Of a stretch of 64,000 nucleotides of DNA, positions 1-11,200 are shown piece after piece. The stretch lies in contig AP031352.1 in NCBI GenBank assembly GCA_037833965.1, positions 11,760,501 through 11,824,500 of the forward strand, written 5' to 3'. Each line of letters opens with the position of its first letter. Position 1 is the stretch's first letter. The notes beneath the pieces are model-generated. The model saw only the letters and a list, made by a program, of their open reading frames with translations. It did not search any database and was not told the origin of the DNA. The position numbers and the translations under genes are program-made. The stretch is from Marchantia polymorpha subsp. ruderalis (lineage: Eukaryota; Streptophyta; Marchantiopsida; Marchantiales; Marchantiaceae).

Positions 1-2
1 CG

Positions 3-290
3 ATGATGGACGAGCTTAGCTCGATTGACAGGTATAATACCTGGACATTGGTCAAACTGCCCCGAGGAGCCAAGGCCATAACTTGCAAATGGGTTTTTTG
101 GGTAAAAAAGACCCAAAACAACGCTCCGCCTCGCCTCAAGTCCCGGCTTGTTGCCAAGAGCTTTCAGCAAAGGGAAGGTAAGGATTATACCGATACCTTC
201 GCCCTTGTAGTAAATAGGTCTACAGTGCGTTCCATCTCAACCATCGCTGGAGCCAGCGGGTGGCCTATTTGCCATTTAGACGTCAAGACT
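3..290 (+). pseudogene. copia reverse transcriptase, N-terminal fragment
   Basis: Frame 3 encodes 96 residues typical of the start of the copia RVT_2 domain: NTWTLV, then CKWVFWVKK, then KSRLVAKSFQQREGKDYTDTFA, and the run ending HLDVKT. In intact elements this last motif continues directly as AFLNG. Here it stops at ACT (288-290), and the continuation is found about 4 kb downstream at 4325. The reading frame up to the break is open. The break is therefore an insertion and not a deletion of the domain. Confidence 0.88.
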
Positions 291-3200
291 TGTAGCACGA
301 CATGGTATCAGTATTCCTTCGGAAATCATTCCGCGTTCGTTCCCACGAAGATCTACAGTTTTCCCCCTTTAAGACAATAACAATAACACCTAATTTGACT
401 TCGTCTCTCACTTCCGGACTGGTTCGCAGTTAGTCACCTGGCTTTAATCCTATCATCAGAAAGTGACCGACCCTATGAAGGAGTTCGGTCTACACACAAC
501 GCCAGTGTTCTGAAGACTACCAGCCTATGCTGCACTAAGTCTTCCCTCCCCTCTAGGCTACGTCCGGACGGTGGAAACCGTCAACATTCTACGCTTGACA
601 CTTTTCCACTCACTCCGTGCGCTCTTCAGATTCTCCTACTGTTCAACACTCTTCCCGAATATCTACTCAAGACAACAGTCTCTGGGCCTGTTTTGACAAC
701 CGTTCCACAGATAAAAGCTACAGGTATGTTCTCAATTGAAAAACTCAAAACGGAGTACAAAAAGATGCCCCTACCTTGAGAAAACCCCCGGCTTAAATCC
801 TATCTTCTACCAGTGACCAACTAAAAGCTCGTCAATTCCGGACAGGTGGCTGACTCTTATTTCTAGTGGCCGCCGCTAACTTTCAGGATTAGCAGCCGGG
901 TGCCCATAAGCCTCATCGTTAATCGTTGCCATACTATCCGGGAGCTAACCTACTCCTAGAATTACTCAAACCGTGGGTTCTGCCGGACATCATGGAAACT
1001 CTGTAGGAGCGTGCTCATCTGGTCCCTTGTGAACCCAAGATGCTCCTACTTCTACGGTCGGTACTCATAACCTCATCAGGTCTCCAAGGTGCACTGCCTC
1101 TAGTCGAAAAAACAATGTAGGTAAGGTAAGTCGGTAGAGCAGATCTGTATTTAGGAAAAAAGATTGGTGGGGAAGGTCGGGTTTGGGATCTGCTTCTAGA
1201 CCTCGGCGGGTTGTCGGTGGTGTGACTGAGCTGCTGTAGTCTTCGGCGTCTCTAGCCCTATGCTCTTCTTTGGCAACGGATTTTTAGAAGAACACCAACA
1301 AAGTAACTAAAGCCCGTCTTTGGCTGCGGAGGTTCAACTAAACATCCATTTGGACACCGTAGCAGATTCACATAAGCAGGAGCAGCAGCAGCCATGGCTG
1401 CTCGCCTAGAGAAAGGAAATAGACTCAAATCACAACTACGGGTACTTCAAAGCTCATCCGGTCTTCAAACATATGATTTCTGCACCTGGGACAACCGGCA
1501 ACTACGTCGCTTGATGCTGCCTACAAATTTTCTTCACAATCTCATACGATCAGACACAGTCATCTCGTCGGTGCAGATTCGCGACGGTTGAACAGAGCTC
1601 TGGAACACTTTAACTCCTTCGAGAGTCGATTCATGCTCCATCGATTTGCTCCAATTTAGGAGCGATGATTTATCTTCATAATGTGAATCCACAAAGCTCT
1701 TCTCAGAGTTCACTTCGACATTCGACATTCTTTACAAGCGTCTGAACTTCCATGCCATCACCTCCTGTAAGCTCTTCGACAGCTAATACCCATTGCCGAT
1801 CCTTGCAGAGCATCTCACTCTACATCTCAGACCCTAATGCTCCAGTGTCTCCGCTGGTGAAATCTCCTAACAGCTCCACACCAAAAGTATCTGCAAGGAG
1901 TCTCTTCTTCTCGAGCTTGCCACATTCATCATCACACGACAATTTCCTTTGACCCAGAGGAGTTCTCTCACTACCCTGAGCAATAGGCTGCAGAGGAGCT
2001 GGTAACCTACTGAGTATCATCTCCGTCTCTGCTGAAGCTCTGCTGGTGTTACTGCATCCTGCATCACAAGGAATATCACCTGATATCCTTCCACAGCCCC
2101 ATGTGATTGTAACTACGACTTTGCATCGGTTGTCGGGACTAAGGGGGGAAGGGTGACAAGTCAAAATGCATGTAGGAGAACATTCTCTTTGAGGGGCTCT
2201 GCAAGGCTGCCCACATGAAGTTTTCGCAGTCTTCACACCCCTCGCACTAGCATCCTCTACATTGTCACACGAGTAACATGACAAGCTCTGGCACAAGCGT
2301 GCAACCCACACTGCCTAGTTTTACCACAAAGCTTATTGCACTTGATATCTCTAGATCCGCAAGGAACTCCTCTAAGAAGAACATGATTTCCAACACATTC
2401 TTTAGTCACAGGGACTGTGCAAGGTGGACAATCACCGAAATGACCAAGATGGGTTGCTGGATGTTCACAAGGCGGGCGGAATGAGCATGGCTCTTGACAG
2501 GAAGGCAAAGGTGTTCCACATGAAACAGGTGGGGTATAGAAGTTTTGCCGCAAGCACAAGACAACTCAGTGAATATGGACTCTAAACATGGAGGGCAATG
2601 ACCAGAATGACAACGCTCTTGACAATTATGTTACCAACATCGTAACTTCTTTCCTCAAGAAGGAATGCAGTCGTGTGGATCCCGATCGCTAGTATCCTGG
2701 AGGCTAGATCCATTTATCGCAGGGCAGCATCTGTTGTTACACCGATGTCTTCCGCAACTTTTCTTGTCCGCCTTTCTTCATACAAAGAAAAAGACCTTCC
2801 GTCCCCTCTTGCACAAAAGGATTTCCTTGTGAAACGTGACAAGCAACTGACCTACTAGAGAAACCACACCAGCATTTTTGCTCCACTGGTACCCAACAGG
2901 GCGGGCAAGGACCTGAATGACATAGATCTCTACACACGTGCACCTTGCAAGGTAGTACTTTACTACAACGCTATCCACAGGTCAAGACAAGATCCGTACA
3001 ATTGCTCCTTGTTCGCCCAGATCCGTCTAGTTCCAGCAATTTCTTCTTTCCACAAAGGACATGTTTGCAACATTGCAGCTGAAACCTCACACTCTCCACA
3101 AGGTCTAGGATGACACTTTTGCTGACATTCGTGCTTACCACAAGAGAGTGTTTTCAAGCAACGGCAGCCCCATGACAATATACCCTTCTCAAAATCAACA

Positions 3201-4319
3201 TTTCCTTGTATCTCCATTGCTCCGCATGACCTGGTTTCATGCTTCTTTCCACAAAAGCATTGAGTATTGACATCGACTTGCACATCTCACAAGATCCTTC
3301 GTGACAAATCCTGAAATAAGAATATCGTCCAAATGACAGCTTCTGCCCACAAACGTCTCCACAACTGCTAATGGCTTTTTTGTTTGCCACATCTGCCGGT
3401 CTTCTTACCACAAAGACAAAACTCTGATGGAGCCACTGCAGAACAAGGTGGACAAGTACCTGGATAACATTGCATCGTACAGTAGTGATTGCATCATTTT
3501 GTCTTACTGCTGCCCAAAGGCTTCTTGCAAGGACCACCGCATGAATGAGAAGCAAGATAATGATCAACCGGAGGATTGTCTACTTGACCACCGAAGCAAT
3601 TGTATCGAAGATCCATGTCAGTGATAAGTTCCATAGCTTGACAACCAGAACACCTCCCGTTTCCTTTATCTAACCTTATACCATCCTCTACTTCATGATA
3701 TGATGTCCCACCCCGTCTACTCGTCTGAGGGGCATGTGAGCCATCCGACGATCCTCCCCTGTTGAACCTTTGCCCTCTCCCTTGGCTATGTCCTCCATCA
3801 CATCGACGGCCTTCCCTTCTGTGCTTGAATGAGGCAGAAGCCGACCCGGCCCACCTCCTCGGGCTTCAGATCTCCATTCTTGATCGCTAGTCCATCACAA
3901 GCTATTGCATTTTCTCCAAGAACAACAAGAGTCAGATTATTGAGGTTCCACGCTCATCCTGACCTCGGGAACGCCCGCTCATAACACCAAAATGTTCGCC
4001 ACCGAGCCTCCTGCGTCCCTGTGCACGCAATCTCGGCTACCGATCTGCTCATCACATCATACTCGCATCCACAAAGCCACGAAACCCTCCCTCTGCCCGC
4101 TCTTGCTCCCTTCCTAGCTCCTCCCCTCCTGCCTCTTCCGCCCTCAATCCGTGCCTCCCCTAAGTTCTTTCTTTGTTTCGATTTTCCGACCTTCTTATCC
4201 CGTAGTTATTACTTTCTAACCTACAAACTTACTGTAGCTATTAAAAAAAACTTCATTTTTTAATTTTTTTTTCCAGAAATACTTGTTTGGCCGGTTATCA
4301 GTGGAATTCACTTTCCACA
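291..4319. mobile_element. nested 4,029-bp insertion, TG...CA ends, 5-bp target duplication
   Basis: This block interrupts copia reverse transcriptase exactly between the codons for DVKT and AFLNG. AGACT occurs at 286-290 and again at 4320-4324, as expected for a 5-bp target duplication; the match extends to CAAGACT (284-290 and 4318-4324). The block starts TGTAGC and ends TTCCACA, the TG...CA form used by LTR elements. TGGTATCAG at 302-310 resembles a copia primer-binding site. However, no pair of LTRs is visible and no retroviral-type genes were recognised inside. It carries an antisense NFXL1-like sequence (1740-3870). The stretches 291-1390 and 3870-4319 hold nothing I recognise. A non-autonomous or rearranged LTR-type element is the best guess. 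Confidence 0.72.
1740..3870 (-). pseudogene. NFXL1-like NF-X1 zinc-finger protein, broken copy
   Basis: Read on the minus strand, fragments in changing frames resemble plant NFXL1 from the RG-rich N-terminal part (about 3860-3610), through repeated NF-X1 zinc fingers, to the C-terminal region with DNRCKVVVTITWGCGR, PLGQRKLSCDDEC and DRQWVLAVEE. Fingers recognised by Cys/His spacing include HSCGGPC (3540 area), CGKHECQQKCHPRPCGECE (about 3110-3140), VCRDLCHSGPCPPC (about 2940-2900), CQERCHSGHCPPC (about 2620-2580) and CGLHACARACH (about 2300). Several frame changes and in-frame stops, for example a TGA near 3507, exclude a functional product. NFXL1 proteins are nuclear regulators of stress responses. 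The copy lies inside the insertion that split the copia element, antisense to it. Confidence 0.82.
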
Positions 4320-4324
4320 AGACT

Positions 4325-5520
4325 GCTTTCTTGAACGGTCTCATCTCCAAAAATGTCTATGTGAACCAGTCACTTGACTTCGCTCAAATTGAACAAAGCG
4401 CTTTATGGACTAAAGCAAGCTCCACGGGCTTGGTATGAATGTATTGATCTCTACCTAAGAATTGCAGGTTGGACTCGATGTGCTTCAGATCTGAATTTGT
4501 ATATACTTAGGGAGGGTGCTCTAATTCTATTGCTTATGCTATACGTAGATGATATGTATATCACAGGCAATAATCAAGATAAAATTGCTGACATTAAGTA
4601 TAATATGATGCGTCAGTATGAAATGACTAACTTGGAAGAAATACAAAAATATTTAGGTGTCAAATTCACTAGGTTGCCACAGGCATTATTTTTACATCAG
4701 AAGTAGTACATAACTAAAGTCTTAAAAGAGTTTAATATGCTAGACTGCCGACCATCCATGCTACCGATAGATGCAGGTAAAAATGTGATTGAGAATAGTG
4801 GTTTACCCAGTGTTGATGCCACTTTCTACCATAAGCTAGAAGGGCAGTTATTTTTCACAACAAATCCAGATTTGACATTTGTTTTGCCGTTGGGCAACTA
4901 TCGAGATTTATGACGGCGCCCCAAGAAGCACATCTGGAAATCGGCTTCCAGACTTTGCAGTACCTTAAGGGTACCTTGGATAACGGCATCCTCTTTCGAC
5001 TTGGATATCCTCTACAATTGCAGGGCTACACCGATGCGACGTGGGGCTACTGCCTAGATACCTTCAGGTCCACCGGTGCATATACCTTTACGTTGGCTGG
5101 GGGCACATTCTCCTGGTGTTTGAAGAAACAAAACTTGGTCCCACTTTCTTCGACAGAAAGTGAGTACAAAGCTGTCTTTCGGTGCACAAGAGGTGATATG
5201 GTTAAGGCAGCTACTTCAAGAAATCAACGCCACTCTAACGTTGCCAACACCACTCTAGTGCAAAGATCTCAAGGTAACGACTGCAGTTCAGGACCAGAAT
5301 TCTTCACCAGAGTCAACGATCATACACTATGATAACAAGAGTGCAATAAAGCTTGCCAAAAATCCTGTGTTCCATGCTAGAAGTAAGCACATAGATATTA
5401 CTCATCATTTTATTAGAGATATCATAGTTCAATTTCTCTCCACCAAGCTATAACCAGCAGATATGCTAACTAAGGCTTTGCCCCGGCTGAAATTCAACCA
5501 GCATAAGAGGTACCTAGGAC
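4325..5520 (+). pseudogene. copia reverse transcriptase (C-terminal part) and RNase H
   Basis: This is the continuation of the interrupted polymerase. AFLNG at 4325 follows on from DVKT before the insertion. After a frameshift near 4382 the frame encodes KLNKALYGLKQAPRAW, the strand-loop motif of copia RT, and LMLYVDDMYITG with the two catalytic aspartates. From 4910 another frame gives an RNase H-like region with GYTDATWGYCLD and SSTESEYKAV. A further frame change leads into [22 protein letters not shown] (about 5330-5395) and PADMLTKALPR (about 5455-5490). An in-frame TAG near 4705 and the frame changes make it non-functional. Confidence 0.87.
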
Positions 5521-6222
5521 TACGCAGTCTCACAGAACTCAGAGATCCTACCTTCTCTGCTGAACAAATGCCTCTGCCTCTCGTCTAGTTCTGAAGGCCT
5601 TATGAATGTTCCGCTGGGAATCCTAATACCTGAGCTGCAGCTTCCCTCCAGCCGAAGTAGACTCCAGGCCTTCGACCTATGGCCACAACATAGTATTTTC
5701 TACTTAGAATAAAGTCCTCGTCCAAGGCAACTGGATTGGGTACTTTGCGGACGGGAGCACTACTACTCCCAGCCGCTGTTGCTGACGACGACGAAGCTTC
5801 ACCTGCTTACACACAGAATCTTACTAAGGCAAGACGAGAGCTTTCTTCAACGGGATCTACGACTACACCTTCATCGATTGTGCCGTTCAGAAATGCTTCA
5901 GTGTCGTTCATAAGAGTGTAGGTGTCCGATTCAGGTAGCCGCTCTAACAAATCTCAAAGTGTTCTTCGTGAATCATTAGGAGATCTGATGCTCTGGAGCC
6001 TACTTGTTACCGCACCCTTCTCTGGGTCCCGTGGCTTGATTGACTGAAACCCAAATTCAGTCACAGTGAAGAGAAAACACAGCAACGATTTTAAAAACTT
6101 GAAGAACGTTGCCCACAAGGTTTCCTCCATCTCTTTGTTGATTGCACTTGCCCTTAGCTCGGAGGTCCGCCATCGACAATCTTTAGGAATTAGTTAGTTT
6201 GGTAGACCTTCCTTTTGCACTC

Positions 6223-6238
6223 TAAGAGTAAGGGAGGG
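6223..6238 (+). other. polypurine tract of the copia element
   Basis: The sequence taagagtaagggaggg lies immediately 5' of the LTR start at 6239. A purine-rich run touching the TG of the 3' LTR is the plus-strand priming site in LTR retrotransposons and fixes the left LTR boundary. Confidence 0.75.
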
Positions 6239-6500
6239 TGTTAGAATTAGCTAGATTAGTGCGTCTAATGTACTCTTAGAGTACTTAGGCCAGTCAGCGA
6301 TTGTCTTCTAGTGATTGCTATCTGGATATCTAAAGAAGTGGACTTAAGCAAACCAGCCAATGCATATGTGACCGTTGCGGAAGCTTACGATAAGGCTCTG
6401 CTAGAGTCCAAAGTGTGATCGGTAACCCGAGGCACTATATGTACTGGGACAATTATTCGGTAATGCATTCAGACTGATTACGATCAGTGGTATTCTAACA
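6239..6500 (+). repeat. 3' LTR of the copia element (262 bp)
   Basis: The LTR begins TGTTAGAAT and ends ATTCTAACA, a perfect 9-bp terminal inverted repeat of the form usual for copia LTRs. It is preceded directly by a polypurine tract. The 5' partner is outside the window, so insertion age and target duplication cannot be read; GAAAA at 6501-6505 would be one half of a target duplication if intact. Confidence 0.88.
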
Positions 6501-8238
6501 GAAAACAATTTGAAGTCGAGTGCCTAGGGTCCGAAGGGCATTCGACAAAAAGAGTGACTAAATAGTCGACAAAAGTTAGTTAGCCTGGGTCAACTAGAAC
6601 ACAAAGGTGGATTCAATAAGAGCATGCTTTCTACATATCTTGTAGTAACAAGTTAATCTTAATTTGATTATTTATGATTTTACTAACTAAAATTGACATG
6701 TTAACTTCTAATACAATAAAAATCATATCTGAATGTAAAATTTTGTTAAGATATAACAGAAGTAATTAAATGTCTGTATTTTGAATCAAGCATACACCTT
6801 ACCTGTAATTTTCATCTGTACATTAAATTCGATTAAAAATATCAAATTTCTTATAATATTCTGAGTAAGTATATAATGTAGTATAGTCGATTTGCAGAAT
6901 TTGGTGCATATAAGTTGATGTTACGAGGTACTGCATATTGAAACAAATAGAAAGAAACCATATCAATAAAAATCATGGTTTAAACCTATGTAGTCCATTT
7001 TCAACAAAAAATAATATTTTTCTTCATCGGCTTTGAATAGTGTATCAAAGGGCCTTATAAATACCTAGCTTTACTTTACGTATTACATTGTAGAGTTCTC
7101 GAGTCTATTCAAAAAAGGTCAGCGGCATCAAAATGAATTTCACGGGTTTTTCATGTTTCGAATCTTGGTTCATCACGATACCTCAGCTTTGAACACTTGT
7201 CCAATAGTTGAAGAGATAGCAGGGAAAAGTAACACTCAAAGAAAGAAGCATAACGAAAACTGCGGAGATAGTAAAGTAGGGGCCACCACAACCTCTTAAC
7301 TTCATATACGTATCAACCGATAAGAGAGAAATGGATCAATCCAGAGGATAACACACTAAGGGAAAAGAAGACATTGACCACTGGCGAAGGTACTAGCTGA
7401 AAAAGTCTATAATAAGATGCGAAATATACAATGATGAGTAAAATGCTTGCATGATTATTGAGCAAGTGACTATATAAAAAGACTCAGTTTTTATGAGCGT
7501 GTAGTTTACTCACATGTATATAAGACAAGCTAGATTATCTTACATCTGGTGAGAAAATTTGAGAAACTCAAAAGTAGATTCTTTTAGCGTAAATAAAATC
7601 GTTGAATTATACATTGTCAAAATAACTTCGTATTCTGACTGGTTTCTCAACAAGAATCTAAAGGTTTAGCAAGCTGATGTAGAGGAGATATCAATTTTGA
7701 GTCACCAATGTCCTTTGGCAATTTGGTGTCAAGCGCTGGCTGAAGAAAGGGCGAGAAGGTAGACAAGGATCGATGATAAGTTACGCAATAGAAAGTTACT
7801 GATAGAAAAAAGTATATTTACAGTCAAGCGATTTGAGTATACAGCAACCACAATAACTTATGCTAACTATTGCCGGAAGTACTGCATTACGAGAAGAACT
7901 GTCAGTGTAATATAATGTGTACTCATCTAATGCTGCTGTTGACCCTGTACATTGGCTTTGATTGCGAGAATTACACAGAACTCCCTGTGAGGATGCGTCG
8001 TAAAATGTACAATTGCTATGCTAGAGACTTGGAGACGAACAATGGGAGTGACCTGCGCACATCTCTAGACGTATTCCTACAAGAGCTAACTGAACGTGAC
8101 TCAAAACCACCGCATTGCAGAAATGGCCAAGCATGATGTTTGATTTGACGTCGTCACTTCCGCAGAATAGAAAACGGCATTTACTGCTTGCGTGTATCCC
8201 CAGTCCGGAATGAAGACCCGCTCGCCCGCCTGCACGGT
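6501..8238. other. AT-rich intergenic, 3' flank of nitrate reductase
   Basis: No gene was recognised. The stretch separates the copia LTR from the nitrate reductase stop codon. An 88-codon open frame at 7870-8136 (+) has no family features and is probably chance. The first few hundred bases left of 8239 should hold the 3' UTR and polyadenylation site of nitrate reductase (transcribed leftward). I see no unambiguous AATAAA-type signal that I would commit to. Confidence 0.5.
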
Positions 8239-11200
8239 TTAGAACGAAAAGCAGAACTTTCTGTCATAGCCAAGGCGCTCGAGGGTATCGTAGGACGTGT
8301 TCTCGAGCGTCTGTGGGCCACAGATGAAGGCGTACGTATCAGCAGCAGAGGGCGGCAAGTGCTCGGCCATCATCGATTCGCTCATACGGCCCGTACCATA
8401 CTTCCAGCCCTCGCGCACCGGCCCGGTCACAGTGTACCACACTCGGAAGTTGGAGTGCTTTTCTTGCCACTCGTCGAGCTGATCCTTGAGCATGATGTCG
8501 GACTCGCTGCGATTGCAGTAGATGAGAGAAATGTCCGTGCTGTCTTCGGGGTCTTCGAGAATGGCACGTATCACCTGGTAGATGGGCGTGATCCCGGTGC
8601 CTCCGGCGACCATGGCGAATTTCCTCGCCTGCTTCGGGGAGTTGTTCACGTCGAACTGCCCCTTGCCTCGGTAGTGAATGTGGCCCAGAGGTCCCTTCAC
8701 CATGATCGACTCGCCGATGTTCAGACTGTCCAAATGCTGCGACATGAGCCCTCCCGAGGGATAGCTCTCATTTTTGAAGTAGATTTTGACCAGTAGATCG
8801 AAGTAGCCCACATCCTTATCGCAGCTGACCGGAGTGTAGGCACGCATGACGAGCCTGTTGTTGATGTTCGCAGCGATCAGCACGTGCTTGCCCACCGGCA
8901 GACCCAGAATGTGCTCCTTGCTCTGCAGACCGAATCTCAGCTTGCAGATGTTGGCGCTCAGCTTCTCCTTCTCGACGAGCTGGAACGAAATGCGTTCCTT
9001 GGGATTGAGAGCCACGGGTTTCGCGAGCACGGGCGGCAGCTCAGATATGGGCGTGAGGTACTTGAAATTGCTGCCGCCACGAAGCGAGCCTTCGGGCGTC
9101 GAGCACGCAGAGAAGCTATCGTACTCGCTCTCGGCGATCAGCTCCCCGATTTTGTACTTCTCGAGCATGGCCTTGGCTTTGTCGGAGTGGATGGCATCGA
9201 ATTCCTCGGTGGCATCGGTGCCGGCCGTGAGGAGAATGCTGTCGACTCCGCCCGGATGCTCCTGCAGGAAGCCCGTGCAATCATAGACCGAGCCGTGCAC
9301 GACGATCCAGGCCGACTCCGAGTGCGTGTGCCGGCGCACCTCGATCATCGAGATCTGGCGGACGGTCGGCTGCCGGAACGACGGCGTCGACGAACTCTTC
9401 ACCATGGTCTTCTTCGCCGGAACCGGCTCGACCGGTTGCTGCGCCTTCGAGTCCGCCCCCTTCTTCAGCTTCGCCATCCACCCTCCGGCCTGGTTACCGG
9501 GACACGTCGGATGCTCGAAGCTCAGACCGATTCCTCCCGCTGCCGTCTTGCACGCTTGCACTTTCACCCGGAACCAGTTGTTGTTCATCATTCCCTGCCA
9601 GAACGGACGGACGGACGGACGGGCGTAAGAATACATGTGAACATCATCGTGTGGCTCGGTCGAGCGAGAGATTTCATAAGAGTCCTTGCTAACCATCGAT
9701 CGGTACGTTCAAGCGAAAGCCATGCACATAATGGATGGATAAATGGATGGACGGACGGGCGTTAAGATACATGTGAACATCGTGGTGTGATTCGGTCGAG
9801 CGAGAATTTTCGTGAGTGTCCTTGCGGACCATCGATCGGACGTTGCGGCGAAAGCCATGCACATAATGGATGGAAGGAAGGACGGACAGACGGGCGTAAG
9901 AATACATGTGAACATCATCGTGTGAATCGGTGGAGAGAGAATTTTCGTGAGTGTCCTTGCGGACCATCGATCGGACGTTCGAGCGAAAGCCATGCAGTCA
10001 ATCGATGGATGGGGACGTACCATAACGTTCCACGTGAGGCGATCGGCTTGGGTGTTGAGGGCCGAGTCCCATGCACGCACGACCAGCTCCTTGGACTGCA
10101 GGAAGTCCGTCACGTCGACGTCCAGCTCCCACAGAACCCAGCACCAGTACCTGCCGTGCTTCGTCGGGCGCTCGGGCCGATCGATGTCGCACAGTCGCCA
10201 GGTCTCGCCCGCATCCAGCGACACTTCCACTCGCGTCACCTTCCTGCCTCCTCCTGTGGGGTCGGTCCGGCACATTCATTGCACACAATCGTCAAAATTC
10301 TGCACTGAGCAAATGTTCCATCGCAAGGGGGAGAGTGGGGAAGGCTTTTCGAGCTGCTGGGCACTTTTCGGTGGCCACCTGCTACTGCACGACTGGTCTG
10401 CTGGAATTGGCAAAGTGCATCGTCTTGTCTCACTGGGTTCCGCATTGCCAAAGTACAAAGAGAGTCCGGCGTGATTACCGGTGTAAGCGTAGCCTTTGAC
10501 CGTGTAAGGCTTCTGAATCGAATCGAATGGCAGCACCTCGTTGTGCGCCGGTGTGGTTATGACCGAGTTTATATTCAGCTCGTTGATGATGTAGTCCGGC
10601 TTGTACCACCACCCTGCAGTCGAAATCGGAGGTCAGCACTCAATCTCAGAACCAGATTGCAAACCCACAAATAAATATCGCTCAGAATCAGATTTCACGA
10701 AGGGATTCGGAAAGAGCCGCACCCTCTGCTTTAGCCGTCTCAGCGTCCACATGCGAAGGAAGCACGCGATTGTCGTTGTAATGATAATGGTTTCCCGACT
10801 CTTGGCTCGTAACGGAGATCGAAGTGAGCCACTTGACCATGCGTCCTCCGATGTGCCCGGGAATAATCATCCTCAAAGGATAGCCGTGATCTGGTTCCAG
10901 ACGTCTTCCGTTTTGTTGATAGGCCAATATGACGTCACACGACTCGTCCAGCGCTTTCTCGATGGTAAGACTCGTTCCATATCTGCAAATGATCCCACCA
11001 CGATGGCACAGGTTTAGCATTCTCGGCACCGACAGATATGATTCCGATTGGTATCGATGCATGCACCAAAGTTCGAGGCAAAAATCGCATATCTGCAGAA
11101 TTGTGGTCACTAAATATTTCGACAGTGAGAAGTGGTCACTGTGGGTCGGAGAGTGGAGGTCAGATGTGTTGAAAAGCGTGCACGAGCGAGCAGCTCGTGT

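Larger units (their letters stand above)
1..6500 (+). mobile_element. Ty1/copia retrotransposon, 3' portion, degenerate
   Basis: The window opens inside the polymerase gene of a copia element. In order on + are the reverse transcriptase N-terminal part (3-290), a nested insertion (291-4319), the rest of reverse transcriptase with the YVDD catalytic box (near 4540-4560), RNase H (about 4910-5230), the copia-typical C-terminal stretch with a [12 protein letters not shown] motif (about 5330-5520), a polypurine tract and a complete 3' LTR (6239-6500). Frameshifts and stops break the polyprotein in several places, for example just after the LDF at about 4382, so it is inactive. The 5' LTR, gag, protease and integrase lie outside the window. 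The family call rests on the gene order RT-RNase H-LTR and on the residue motifs. Confidence 0.9.

Noticed and set aside
8188..9765. Long + strand open frames (202 and 293 codons) opposite nitrate reductase exon 5
   Set aside because: They are antisense shadows of a GC-rich, strongly conserved exon and carry no motifs.
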